Shown: positions 16,851-28,607 of the stretch, one piece after another
How positions within the stretch are numbered: position 1 is the stretch's first letter
Layout: each line of letters opens with the position of its first letter
Source of the DNA: Roseateles_B flavus
GTDB taxonomy: Bacteria; Pseudomonadota; Gammaproteobacteria; Burkholderiales; Burkholderiaceae_C
DNA: 64,000 nt
NCBI RefSeq assembly: GCF_039872765.1
Contig: NZ_JBDPZC010000015.1
Coordinates: forward strand, 10,947 to 74,946
Reading direction: 5' to 3'
Notes under the pieces: model-generated
What the model saw: only the letters and a program-made list of their open reading frames with translations
Told to the model about the DNA's origin: nothing
Database searches by the model: none
Translations under genes and position numbers: made by a program

Positions 16851-17303
16851 ATGCGCATCGGCGAACTCAGCAAGGCCACGGGGGTCGACATCGAGACCAT
16901 CCGCTTCTATGAAAAGTCCGGCCTGCTGCCCCCGCCGGCCCGCAGCGGCAATGGCTATCGCGACTACGCCCAGCCCCAGCTGGAGCGCCTGGCCTTCATC
17001 CGCCACTGCCGGGCCCTGGACATGTCCCTGGCCGACGTCGGCCTGCTGCTGCAGAGCCTGCAGAGCGAGGACCCGCAGCAGCTGGCCAGCGTGGACGCCC
17101 TGGTCGATGCGCAGCTGGCCCGGGTGCGGGCGCGGCTCAAGAGCATGCAGGCCCTGGAGGCGCAGCTGCAGGCGCTCAAGAGCCGCTGCGATGCGCGGCA
17201 CGAGCAGCACGCCTGCGGCATCCTGGCCGAGCTGGTGGCGGCGGCTCATGGCGAGGCCTGCGCCTGCCATGGCGAGAAGCCGGCCGAGGAGCCGCGCCGA
17301 TGA
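16851..17303 (+). CDS. cadR: Cd(II)/Pb(II)/Zn-responsive MerR-family regulator
   Basis: The 150-residue protein starts MRIGELSKATGVDIETIRFY, with the MerR winged helix to about residue 75 and a long dimerization helix after it. Metal-ligand cysteines match the CadR/PbrR pattern: one in RHCRAL (about residue 49-77 region of the helix junction) and two in RCDARHEQHACGI near 115-125, plus a His/Cys-rich tail (HGEACACHG). It should activate the divergent ATPase gene when metal binds, by twisting the 19-bp-spaced promoter. It overlaps the next gene by 4 nt (ATGA), so the HPP-CBS gene is coexpressed. Confidence 0.9.
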   Translation: MRIGELSKATGVDIETIRFYEKSGLLPPPARSGNGYRDYAQPQLERLAFIRHCRALDMSLADVGLLLQSLQSEDPQQLASVDALVDAQLARVRARLKSMQALEAQLQALKSRCDARHEQHACGILAELVAAAHGEACACHGEKPAEEPRR

Positions 17304-18448
17304 TGAGCACCGCCTCCTTCGGCGCCCGCTGGCGCGCCCGGCTGAGCCCCTTCGTGCCGGCGCCCCTCACCGCCCCGTGGCGCGAGCTGCTGCTGGGGGC
17401 CCTGGGCGTGGGCCTGGGCCTGCTGTGCACGGAATGGATCAGCCGCCACGCGCTGGCGGGCCAGGCCCTGTGGTTCGTCGCGCCCATGGGCGCTTCGGCG
17501 GTGCTGGTGTTCAGCGTGCCGGCCAGCCCGCTGGCCCAGCCCTGGTCGGTGCTGGGGGGCAATGTGATCTCGGCCCTGGTCGGCGTGGCCTGCCATCACG
17601 TGCTGGGGGCCTCGGGGCCTGCGCTGGCCGCCGCGGGGCTGCTGGCGGTGCTGGCCATGATCGCCCTGCGCTGCCTGCATCCGCCCGGCGGCGCAGTGGC
17701 CGTCACCGCGGCGCTGGGCAGCCCGACGCTGGAGAGCCTGGGCTATGGCTACGCCTTCTGGCCGGTGGGGCTGAACTCGCTGCTGATGCTGCTGCTGGCC
17801 CTGGTCTTCAACCGCCTGGCCGGCCGCCACTATCCGCACCATGGCGCCGCGCCGGCGAACGTGCACCGCACGGCCGACCCCCTGCCCAGCCGTCGCGCGG
17901 GCTTCGTGAAAGAGGACGTGGACGCGGCCCTGGCCTCCTTCGGTGAGATCCTGGACATCGACCGCCAGGACCTGGAGGAGATCCTCGTGCGTGCCCAGCA
18001 GCACGCCCAGCAGCGGCACTGGGGCGCCATCCGCTGCGCCGACGTGATGGCCCGCGACGTGGTCTGCATCGGTCCCGAGGCTTCGCTGGACGACGCCTGG
18101 GGCCTGCTGGCCCGCCACAAGGTCAAGGCCCTGCCGGTGGTGGACACCAGCCAGCGCCTGGTGGGCATCGTGTCCTTGCACGACTTCTTCCTGGGCCGCG
18201 AGCCCTCGGCGCTGGAGCGCTTCCCGCGCATGACCGAGGCCCGCCGCGTGGCCGACATCATGACGCCCAAGGTGCGGAGCGCCCGGCCCGAGCAGGCCCT
18301 GGCCGAGCTGGTCGGCGCCTTCTCCGACGGCGGCCTGCACCACATGCCGGTGGTGGACGAGGCGCGGCGCGTGGTGGGCATGATCACGCAGTCGGACGTG
18401 GTGGCGGCGCTGTTCATGCGCCAGCCAGAGCAGGCGCTGTCTGGCTGA
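17300..18448 (+). CDS. HPP-family membrane protein with tandem CBS domains
   Basis: The 382-residue protein has an N-terminal membrane domain of four to five helices (about residues 28-175) containing the family motif LRCLHPPGGAVA near residue 130. A cytoplasmic tail follows with two CBS modules: VMARDVVCIGPEASLDDAW...HKVKALPVVD and IMTPKVRSARPEQALAEL...GGLHHMPVVD. HPP proteins have been linked to nitrite transport in plastids and cyanobacteria; CBS pairs usually bind adenosine nucleotides and gate activity. Coupling to a heavy-metal regulator by a start-stop overlap is unusual, so a metal-related role is possible but unproven. Confidence 0.85.
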   Translation: MMSTASFGARWRARLSPFVPAPLTAPWRELLLGALGVGLGLLCTEWISRHALAGQALWFVAPMGASAVLVFSVPASPLAQPWSVLGGNVISALVGVACHHVLGASGPALAAAGLLAVLAMIALRCLHPPGGAVAVTAALGSPTLESLGYGYAFWPVGLNSLLMLLLALVFNRLAGRHYPHHGAAPANVHRTADPLPSRRAGFVKEDVDAALASFGEILDIDRQDLEEILVRAQQHAQQRHWGAIRCADVMARDVVCIGPEASLDDAWGLLARHKVKALPVVDTSQRLVGIVSLHDFFLGREPSALERFPRMTEARRVADIMTPKVRSARPEQALAELVGAFSDGGLHHMPVVDEARRVVGMITQSDVVAALFMRQPEQALSG

Positions 18449-18507
18449 GCGGCAGGCGGCTGCCGGGCGGTGCCGACGCGCCATCCCTGTGCATCGCCGC
18501 ATGCCCT

Positions 18508-20020
<1,513 letters not shown>

Positions 20021-20031
<11 letters not shown>

Positions 20032-20815
20032 AGTCGTAGTCGATCGTCAGCGGCGCATGGTCGCTGAACTTCTGGTCCTTGTAGATGGACTCGCGCCGGG
20101 CCAGGGCGGCGAGCTGGGGCGTGGCGAAGTGGTAGTCCAGGCGCCAGCCCACGTTCTTGGCATAGGCCTGGCCGCGGTTGCTCCACCATGTGTAGCAGGC
20201 GTCCGTGGTGTCGGGCTGCAGCTGGCGGTAGACGTCCACCAGGCCGCCCTGGGCCGGATCGATCAGCTGGGTCACCCAGGCGCGTTCCTCGGGCAGGAAG
20301 CCGCTGTTCTTGAGGTTGCCCTTCCAGTTCTTGAGGTCGGCTTCCTTGTGGGCGATGTTGATGTCGCCGACGAGGATGAACTCGCGCTGCCCCTTCAGCG
20401 CCATCAGGTGCGGGTAGATGGCCGCGAGGAAGCGGAACTTGGCCTGCTGGCGGTCCTCGCCGCTGGAGCCGCTGGGGAAGTAGCAGCTGATCAGGCTCAG
20501 CTTGCGGCCGGGCTTGTCGAAGCGCTTCTCGATGTAGCGGCCTTCGTCGTCGAATTCGTGGACGCCGATGCCGGTGATGATGTCGCTGGGCTCGTCGCGG
20601 GTGTAGAGGCCCACGCCGGAGTAGCCCTTCTTCTGGGCGTAGTGGAAATGGCCCTTGAGGCCGCCCGGGCTGCAGAAGATCTGGTCGACATGCTCATGCT
20701 GGGCCTTCACCTCCTGCACGCCGACCGCGTCGGCCTGCTGCTGGGGCAGCCAGTCGAAGAAGCCCTTGGTGGCGGCGGAGCGGATGCCATTGAGATTGGC
20801 GGTGATGAAGCGCAC
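20021..20815 (-). CDS. xth: Exodeoxyribonuclease III / AP endonuclease
   Basis: The 264-residue protein starts at GTG 20815 (GAGGT upstream) as (M)RFITANLNGIRSA. Key positions of the EEP nuclease fold are present: Glu35 in VQEVKAQ, LVGDINIAHKE for the Asp/Asn pair, and FSDHAPLTIDYD with the C-terminal catalytic Asp-His. It cleaves at abasic sites and removes 3' blocks in base-excision repair. A reading starting at 20941 would add 42 residues with no family support. Confidence 0.93.
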
Positions 20816-20972
20816 GGTCGATACCTCGGCTGAGACGGAGAGGCGCCAGTATCGCAGTGAGGCGGTGATGAACTGGTCTGATGTCGGTCCGCAACAGCCT
20901 CGCACCAGGGCAGTGCAAGCGAGCCAGGAAAGGTGACGCACGCGGCGCAGACTTGCTAGATTCTCGGCACCC

Positions 20973-20994
20973 GATCGGCAAACGTTTGCCCATC
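20973..20994 (+). promoter_or_regulatory. LacI-family-type operator upstream of TonB receptor gene
   Basis: GGCAAACGTTTGCC (20977-20990) is a perfect 14-bp palindrome centred on CG, extended by GAT and ATC at the same distance on both sides, so 20 of 22 positions are symmetric. The AAACGTTT core is characteristic of LacI/GalR-family operators. It lies about 100 nt before the receptor start. No LacI-type gene is in the window, so the regulator would be encoded elsewhere. Confidence 0.75.
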
Positions 20995-21091
20995 CATTCC
21001 GTCACGCCGTCCGCTCAGGCACGGCCCCCGGGGCCCGCCAGCCCTGCGAGGGGCACCCAGCCGGGACGGCCATCGTTCTAGGAGTCCCACG

Positions 21092-23353
21092 ATGAACCGC
21101 AAGCCCCTCATCCAACGCGCGCCCCTGGCGCTGGCCGTGACCCTGGCTCTGCAGGCCCTGGCGGGCAGCGCGGCCCAGGCGCAGGAGGCGCCCAAGGCCG
21201 AGGCCGCCCGTCCCCAGACCAACCAACTGGAGGCCGTGGTGATCACCGCCGAGCGCCGGGTGGAGAACATCAAGGACGTGCCCAACGCGGTCTCGGCCAT
21301 CAGCGGCGAGAAGCTGGACGTCATCAATTCCAGCGGCCAGGACATCCGCGCCCTGTCAGGCCGTGTGCCCAGCCTGAACATCGAGTCCTCCTTCGGCCGG
21401 GCCTTCCCGCGCTTCTACCTGCGCGGCTACGGCAACACCGACTTCCGCCTCAACGCCTCGCAGCCCGTCTCGCTGATCTACGACGAGGTGGTGCAGGAGA
21501 ACCCCATCCTCAAGGGCTTCCCGGCCTTCGACGTGAAGAACGTGGAAGTGCTGGCCGGCCCCCAGGGCACCCTGTTCGGCCGCAACACGCCGGCCGGCGT
21601 GGTGAAGTTCGAGTCGGTCAAGCCGTCCAAGCGCCAGGACGCCTATTTCAACGCCTCCTTCGGCAGCCAGGGCATGGTGAACCTGGAAGGCGCAGCCAAC
21701 CTGCCGGTGGGCGGGGACTGGGCCGTGCGCATTTCGGCCCAGAACCAGCACCGTGGCAACTGGGTCAAGAACGAGCTGCCCAATGCCAAGACGCCCGACA
21801 CCGAGGGCTATGACGACCGCGCCGTGCGCATCCAGGCGCTCTATGAGGCCAACCAGGCTTTCAGCGCCCTGTTCAACGTGCACAACCGCGAGCTCAAGGG
21901 CAGTCCGCGCCTGTTCCGCGGCTCTGTCATCAAGCCCGGGACCAATGAGCTGGTCGATGGTTTCGACCCGGCCAAGATGGTCATCGACGGGACCAACGAG
22001 CAGCGCCTGCACAGCACCGGCGCCAGCCTGCGCCTGAAGTGGGCCCTGGACGGCGTGACCCTGCACTCCATCAGTGCCATCGAGACCGTGCAGCCCTTCA
22101 GCCGGGGCGATGTGGACGGCGGCTATCGCTATCACAACCCCTTCTCGGGCGACCCCAAGACGCCGCCCTATCCCACCCAGGGCGAAGCGACCTGGCAGAT
22201 GGACACCTCGGACGCCCTGATGGGTCACCGCCAGCTGACGCAGGAATTCCGCCTGGAGTCGCAGGCAGCCGGCCCGATGCGCTGGCAGGGCGGTCTCTAC
22301 CTCTTCGACGAGAAGTACACGATGCGCAGCGTGGACTACACGGCGGCCAAGCCGGCCGACAGCATCGTGGACACCCGCCAGACCAACAAGGCCTGGGCCC
22401 TGTTCGGCTCGGTCAACTACGAGCTGCGCCCCGATCTCAAGCTGCGCGGCGGCCTGCGCTACACCCAGGACAAGAAGGACCTGAACACCGTTGGCAAGGT
22501 CAACGACGGCGCCGGCACCAGCGCCAGCACCGACGACCACAAGGTCAGCTGGGATGCCTCCGGCACCTATGCCCTGGACAAGCAGACCAACCTCTACGCA
22601 CGCGTCGCCACCGGTTTCCGTGCCGCCTCCATCTACCCGGCCAGCGGCTTCGGCACGCAGAGCAAGGCGCGCCCCGAAACCGTCACCTCCTACGAGGCCG
22701 GCGTGAAGAGCGAGTTCTGGAACCGCCGCGCCCGCCTGTCTGCCAATGTCTTCGCCTACACGGTGAAGGATCAACAGCTGACCGCCGTGGGCGGCTCGGG
22801 CAACTTCAACACGCTGCTCAACGCCAGCAAGGGCGAGGGCCAGGGCTTCGAGCTCAACCTTGACCTGATTCCGGTGGATCGCCTGATGCTCACGATGGGC
22901 CTCAGCTACAACGACACCAAGATCAAGGACCCCACGCTCTATGCCACCCGCCCGGGCAGCAATCCCGTGATGGTGGGCACGCCCGATGCCAGCGGCCGCT
23001 ACAGCCTCTACAACAACCCGCTGCCCAACGCGCCGAAGTGGATCGCCAACCTGACGGCCCGCTACTCGATCCCGACGGCCGAGGGCAACGAGTACTTCAT
23101 CTACACCGACTGGGCCTACCGCTCCAAGGTCAATTTCTTCCTGTACGAGGCCAAGGAATTCACCGGCAAGGCCCTGCTGGAAGGCGGCCTGCGCGCGGGC
23201 TATGTCTGGGGCGACGGCAAGTACGAGGTGGCCGGCTTCGTGCGCAACCTGACCAACAAGGTTGTCGTCAACGGTGCCATCGACTTCGACAACCTGACCG
23301 GCTTCATCAACGACCCGCGCACCTACGGCATCCAGTTCAAGGCCCTCTTCTGA
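21092..23353 (+). CDS. TonB-dependent outer-membrane receptor
   Basis: The 753-residue protein has a Sec signal peptide (cleavage likely after AAQAQ around residue 31), then a plug domain starting NQLEAVVITAERR, with SGRVPSLNIESSFGR and VEVLAGPQGTLFGRNTPAGVV, the typical plug signature. The rest is a 22-strand barrel ending in GIQFKALF, with the terminal aromatic residue required for outer-membrane insertion. The FGRNT..GVV form and the absence of a siderophore gene resemble receptors of the IroN-unrelated, carbohydrate or vitamin type common in Burkholderiales and Caulobacter. A LacI-type palindrome upstream suggests a sugar-derived ligand (inference). TAGGAG precedes the ATG. A terminator follows. 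Confidence 0.92.
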   Translation: MNRKPLIQRAPLALAVTLALQALAGSAAQAQEAPKAEAARPQTNQLEAVVITAERRVENIKDVPNAVSAISGEKLDVINSSGQDIRALSGRVPSLNIESSFGRAFPRFYLRGYGNTDFRLNASQPVSLIYDEVVQENPILKGFPAFDVKNVEVLAGPQGTLFGRNTPAGVVKFESVKPSKRQDAYFNASFGSQGMVNLEGAANLPVGGDWAVRISAQNQHRGNWVKNELPNAKTPDTEGYDDRAVRIQALYEANQAFSALFNVHNRELKGSPRLFRGSVIKPGTNELVDGFDPAKMVIDGTNEQRLHSTGASLRLKWALDGVTLHSISAIETVQPFSRGDVDGGYRYHNPFSGDPKTPPYPTQGEATWQMDTSDALMGHRQLTQEFRLESQAAGPMRWQGGLYLFDEKYTMRSVDYTAAKPADSIVDTRQTNKAWALFGSVNYELRPDLKLRGGLRYTQDKKDLNTVGKVNDGAGTSASTDDHKVSWDASGTYALDKQTNLYARVATGFRAASIYPASGFGTQSKARPETVTSYEAGVKSEFWNRRARLSANVFAYTVKDQQLTAVGGSGNFNTLLNASKGEGQGFELNLDLIPVDRLMLTMGLSYNDTKIKDPTLYATRPGSNPVMVGTPDASGRYSLYNNPLPNAPKWIANLTARYSIPTAEGNEYFIYTDWAYRSKVNFFLYEAKEFTGKALLEGGLRAGYVWGDGKYEVAGFVRNLTNKVVVNGAIDFDNLTGFINDPRTYGIQFKALF

Positions 23354-23384
23354 GCCCTGGCTGATCCCCGCCCCGGTGGCCCGC

Positions 23385-23431
23385 AAGGCCCGTCACCCCC
23401 CTTGTTTCACGGGGCGGGGTGGCGGGCCTTT
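23385..23431 (+). terminator. Terminator-like hairpin after the TonB receptor gene
   Basis: AAGGCCCG..ACCCC pairs with GGGGT..CGGGCCTT, about 13 bp interrupted by a 2-nt mismatch, around a 17-nt loop, ending in TTT. It lies 32 nt beyond the stop codon and separates the receptor from pyrE. Confidence 0.65.
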
Positions 23432-23483
23432 GCATGCCGGCTCAATACAATGCGGGCCACCTCGAGACCCGCATCACCTGCCC

Positions 23484-24155
23484 ATGACCACCACCTCCAC
23501 GCCCCTTGCCCAGGAATTCGTTGCCTTTGCCGTGGAGGCGGGCGTGCTGCGCTTTGGCGAGTTCAAGACCAAGGCCGGCCGCCTGAGCCCCTACTTCTTC
23601 AATGCCGGGCTCTTCAACGACGGCGCCAAGCTGGGCCGCCTGGCCGAGTTCTACGCCAAGACGCTGCTGGCCTCGGGCATCGAGTTCGACATGATCTTCG
23701 GCCCGGCCTACAAGGGCATCACCCTGGCCGCCGCCGTCTCGGTGGAGCTGGCCCGCCTGGGCCACAACAAGCCCTTTGCCTACAACCGCAAGGAAGCCAA
23801 GGACCATGGCGAGGGCGGCACCCTTGTCGGCGCACCGGTGCAGGGCCGGGTGCTGATCATCGACGACGTGATCTCCGCCGGCACCTCGGTGCGCGAGTCC
23901 ATCGCCATGATCCAGGCCGCGGGCGCGACGCCCTGCGGCGTCTCGATCGCCCTGGACCGCCAGGAGAAGGCGGCCGAGAACGGCGTCGAGCAGCCCTGGT
24001 CGGCAGTGCAGTATGTCAACCGCCAGCTGCAATTGCCCGTGAGTGCCATTGCCGGGCTGTCCGACTTGCTGCAGTATCTGCACCACAACAGCTCGGCGGA
24101 CATCGCCGCCCATGCGGCGGCTGTCCAGGCCTATCGAGATCGCTACGGAGTCTGA
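23484..24155 (+). CDS. pyrE: Orotate phosphoribosyltransferase
   Basis: The 223-residue enzyme joins orotate to PRPP to form OMP in pyrimidine synthesis. It contains FGEFKTKAGRLSPYFFNAG at residues 25-43 and the PRPP-binding motif VLIIDDVISAGTS near 130, both diagnostic of PyrE. Length is standard. The start codon of the next gene overlaps its stop (TGATG). Confidence 0.95.
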   Translation: MTTTSTPLAQEFVAFAVEAGVLRFGEFKTKAGRLSPYFFNAGLFNDGAKLGRLAEFYAKTLLASGIEFDMIFGPAYKGITLAAAVSVELARLGHNKPFAYNRKEAKDHGEGGTLVGAPVQGRVLIIDDVISAGTSVRESIAMIQAAGATPCGVSIALDRQEKAAENGVEQPWSAVQYVNRQLQLPVSAIAGLSDLLQYLHHNSSADIAAHAAAVQAYRDRYGV

Positions 24156-24907
24156 TGCCACTTCCGCGCCGCCCCATGTTCTCGCGCCAGTCCCTGGGCC
24201 TGTCCCTGCGTCCGTCGCTGCCGCTGCTGGCTGCCTTGCTGGGCCTGCTGGGGACAGGTCTTGCCCAGGCCCAGAGCAAGCCCATCTACAGCTGCGTGGC
24301 GCCGGACGGCCGCAAGCTGACCTCGGACCGCCCCATCCCCGAATGCGCCACCCGGGAGCAGAAGCTGCACAACCCGGACGGCTCAGTGAAGTCCGTGCTG
24401 CCGCCCGCCATGTCCATGGAGGAGAAGGCGGCGTATGAGCTGCGGGAGCGCAAGCTGGCCGCGGAGCGCGCGGCTCAGCAGGACGCGATCCGTCGCGACC
24501 GCAACCTCATGATCCGCTACCGCAACGAGTCCGCCCACCGCGAGGCCCGGGAGTCGGCGCTGGACGACATCAACAAGGCCATGCAGGTCTCGGAGCGCCG
24601 CATCAAGGAGCTGGCCGCCGAGCGCAAGCCCCTGCTGGAAGAGGCGGAGTTCTACAAGGGCAAGCCCATGCCCGGCAAGCTCCGGCAGCAGCTGGATGCC
24701 AACGAGGTCTCGGTGGAGGCGCAGCGCGTGCTGATCGAGAACCAGAAGGCCGAGCTGGTGCGGGTCAACAAGGTCTTCGACCTCGAGCTGCAGCGCCTGA
24801 AGAAGCTGTGGGGCGGCGCCCCGCCGGGCAGCCTCGACGGCCCGGCTGCGCCCGCCGCCTCCCAGCCGAGCAGTTCGCCGCAGCCCGCCTCGGGCAGCAG
24901 CCGCTGA
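24155..24907 (+). CDS. Exported DUF4124-like protein with coiled coil
   Basis: The 250-residue protein has a long signal peptide (hydrophobic core PLLAALLGLLGTGLAQAQ, cleavage near residue 40). The mature start PIYSCVAPDGRKLTSDRPIPEC matches the DUF4124 module, a small beta domain with two Cys. Residues 85-215 are charged and helical (ERKLAAERAAQQDAIRRD, later EVSVEAQRVLIENQKAELVR), predicting a coiled coil, and the tail is Pro/Ser/Ala-rich. It probably resides in the periplasm. GGAG inside the pyrE end serves as its ribosome-binding site, so the two are translationally linked. Function unknown. Confidence 0.8.
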   Translation: MPLPRRPMFSRQSLGLSLRPSLPLLAALLGLLGTGLAQAQSKPIYSCVAPDGRKLTSDRPIPECATREQKLHNPDGSVKSVLPPAMSMEEKAAYELRERKLAAERAAQQDAIRRDRNLMIRYRNESAHREARESALDDINKAMQVSERRIKELAAERKPLLEEAEFYKGKPMPGKLRQQLDANEVSVEAQRVLIENQKAELVRVNKVFDLELQRLKKLWGGAPPGSLDGPAAPAASQPSSSPQPASGSSR

Positions 24908-24947
24908 GAGGCCGCGTCCAGGGCCTGCCTGCCGGCCCCTCAATGAC

Positions 24948-24973
24948 AAAGGCCGCTGTCTCCAGCGGCCTTT
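24948..24973. terminator. Bidirectional terminator between DUF4124 gene and gatB
   Basis: AAAGGCCGCTG and CAGCGGCCTTT form an 11-bp stem around a 4-nt loop. T residues flank the stem on both strands, so it can end transcripts from both convergent genes. Confidence 0.85.
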
Positions 24974-24994
24974 CTGCATGGCGCGGACCGGTCC

Positions 24995-26452
<1,458 letters not shown>

Positions 26453-26454
26453 GC

Positions 26455-27942
26455 TCAGATTCCGTTCGGGGCACGGGTGTGCCAGTCGGTGGCCTGCTGC
26501 AGGGCGTGCGCGGTGTGCAGCAGCTGCCCTTCCTTGAAGTAGTTGCCGATCAGCTGCAGGCCGACGGGCATGCCGGCCTCGCCGAAGCCCACCGGCACGC
26601 TCATGCCCGGCAGGCCGGCCAGCGAGCCGGGCAGCGTGAAGATGTCGGCCAGGTAGGCCTTGACCGGATCCTCCGCACCCTCGCCTGCCTTCCAGGCCAC
26701 GCTGGGGGCGACCGGGCCGGCGATGACGTCGCAGTGCTGGAAGGCCTGCTGGAAGTCGTCGGCAATCATGCGGCGCAGCTTCTGGGCCTGCAGGTAGTAG
26801 GCGTCGTAGTAGCCGTGGCTCAGCACATAGGTGCCGATCATGATGCGGCGCTTGACCTCGGGGCCGAAGCCTTCGGCACGGGTCTTCTTGTACATGTCCA
26901 GAAGATCCGTGTAGTTGGCTGCGCGATGGCCGAACTTCACGCCATCAAAGCGGCTTAGGTTCGAGCTGGCCTCGGCCGGGGCGATGATGTAGTAGACCGG
27001 GATGGCCAGCTCCGTGCGGGGCAGGCTCACCTCCACGAGCGTGGCGCCCAGCTTCTCCAGCTCAGCCAGGCCCTGGCGCACGGCGCTGTTGACGTCGGCG
27101 GACAGCGCGGCGGGGAAGAACTCACGAGGCAGGCCGATGCGCAGGCCCTTCAGCGGCTGTGCGGCCGTGGCGCCTTCGCGGGGGGCCAGCATCTGCGCAT
27201 GGAAGTCCTGCGGGGGCTGGTTGATGCTGGTGGCGTCGCGCTCGTCAAAGCCGCTCATGGCGGACAGCAGCAGGGCGCAGTCCTCGGCCGAGCGGGCCAT
27301 GGGGCCGGCCTGGTCCAGGCTGGAGGCGAAGGCGATCATCCCGTAGCGCGAGCACACGCCATACGTCGGCTTGATGCCGGTGATGCCGGTGAAGCTGGCC
27401 GGCTGGCGGATCGAGCCGCCGGTGTCGGTGCCGGTGGTGGCGGGCACCAGGCGGGCCGCCACGGCCACGGCCGAGCCGCCCGAGGAGCCGCCGGGCACGC
27501 GGCTGCGGTCCCAGGGGTTGTGGGCCGGGCCGAAGGCGCTGTTCTCGTTGGCCGAGCCCATGGCGAACTCGTCGCAGTTGAGCTTGCCCAGCGAGAAGGT
27601 GCCGGCCGCGTTCAGGCGGGCCACGACGGTGGCGTCAAAGGGGCTGCGGTAGCCGGCCAGGATCTTGGAGCCGGCCGTGGTGGGCATGTCCGCGGTGACG
27701 TAGATGTCCTTGTGCGCCAGCGGGATGCCCAGCAGGGGGCTGGCCTCGCCGGCAGCCAGGCGGCGGTCGGCCTCGGCCGCATGGGCCAGGGCGCCGTCGG
27801 CGTCCACATGGAGGAAGGCGCCCAGTTGCGACGCGGCGGTAACCCGTGCAAGAAGGTGTTGGGTCAGCTCGGTGGCGGAGAAGGCCTTGGCGCGCAGGCC
27901 CTGGCCGAGCTCGGCCACGCCCATTTCGTGGAGAGACTTCAT
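26455..27942 (-). CDS. gatA: Asp/Glu-tRNA amidotransferase subunit A
   Basis: The 495-residue amidase releases ammonia from glutamine for the GatB reaction. The Ser-cisSer-Lys triad is visible: Lys78 in LAHKDIYVT, Ser153 in PGGSSGGSAVAV, and nucleophile Ser177 in GTDTGGSIRQPA. Length is typical. It overlaps the end of gatC by 4 nt (ATGA), so GatC and GatA are translationally coupled. Confidence 0.97.
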   Translation of the reverse strand: MKSLHEMGVAELGQGLRAKAFSATELTQHLLARVTAASQLGAFLHVDADGALAHAAEADRRLAAGEASPLLGIPLAHKDIYVTADMPTTAGSKILAGYRSPFDATVVARLNAAGTFSLGKLNCDEFAMGSANENSAFGPAHNPWDRSRVPGGSSGGSAVAVAARLVPATTGTDTGGSIRQPASFTGITGIKPTYGVCSRYGMIAFASSLDQAGPMARSAEDCALLLSAMSGFDERDATSINQPPQDFHAQMLAPREGATAAQPLKGLRIGLPREFFPAALSADVNSAVRQGLAELEKLGATLVEVSLPRTELAIPVYYIIAPAEASSNLSRFDGVKFGHRAANYTDLLDMYKKTRAEGFGPEVKRRIMIGTYVLSHGYYDAYYLQAQKLRRMIADDFQQAFQHCDVIAGPVAPSVAWKAGEGAEDPVKAYLADIFTLPGSLAGLPGMSVPVGFGEAGMPVGLQLIGNYFKEGQLLHTAHALQQATDWHTRAPNGI

Positions 27943-28238
27943 TCGATGACCTTGGGGACCAGGAAGAGGCCGTCCTCGACGGCGGGGGCGCTTCGCTGGT
28001 TGAGCTCGCGCTGGTTGCTCTCGGTGACCGCGTCCTCGCGCAGGCGCAATTGCACGTCCTGCACGGCGGAAAGCGGCGTGTAGAGCGGCTCGACACCGCT
28101 GGTGTCCACCGCGCTCATCTGCTCGACGATGGAGAAAAAGCCATTGAGCTGGCCGAGCAAGGCGCCTTGCTCCGCATCGGAAAGTTCGAGGCGGGCGAGG
28201 TTGGCGATGCGGCTCACGTCATCCTGGGTCAGGGCCAT
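27939..28238 (-). CDS. gatC: Asp/Glu-tRNA amidotransferase subunit C
   Basis: The 99-residue subunit wraps around and stabilizes GatA. It begins MALTQDDVSRIANLARLELS, the conserved GatC opening, and ends with the usual VEDGLFLVPKVIE. The ATG at 28238 gives the normal length; a longer reading to 28334 adds 32 unconserved residues. First gene of the gatCAB operon, divergent from mreB. Confidence 0.95.
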   Translation of the reverse strand: MALTQDDVSRIANLARLELSDAEQGALLGQLNGFFSIVEQMSAVDTSGVEPLYTPLSAVQDVQLRLREDAVTESNQRELNQRSAPAVEDGLFLVPKVIE

Positions 28239-28607
28239 GGGCGAGTCCGGGTCGGTTGGAGGTCCTGGGCATCGCGTCGATGCTCGATGAAAACTCGGCG
28301 TCGGGCGCGATGCATTGCCGCTTACAGACTGCAAAAACAGGGGCTGTCAGGGGCTAGTCAGGGGTCTAAACAAAGGGGTGATCGGGTATTATCTCCGCTT
28401 ATCTCCATGGTAACGGGGCTGCAGGCCGCCAAGGCACCGGCAGCCTCGTTGCACATGGTGCGAACACCCCCGTGCAGCCCTGGTGTCACCGCCTCGGCTG
28501 CATTCGTTTGACGCCCGCCGCCCCTCCCGAGGCCCATCCTGAGAATTGCCAGTGCCGAGCCCGCGTGATCCCTGCCGCCGCCCGGCCTGAAGCCCCAGCC
28601 CCACACC
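28239..28607 (+). promoter_or_regulatory. Shared gatC / mreB promoter region (369 nt, no gene)
   Basis: No coding sequence is supported. Rightward, TATTAT at 28387-28392 is the best -10 box, with only weak -35 matches 17 bp upstream; it would give mreB a leader of about 210 nt. Upstream of it, GGGCTGTCAGGGGCTAGTCAGGGG contains a near-repeat of CT(A)GTCAGGGG. The stretch 28270-28375 is relatively AT-rich and probably also carries the gatC promoter. The long mreB leader has no recognisable riboswitch or attenuator. Confidence 0.5.
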
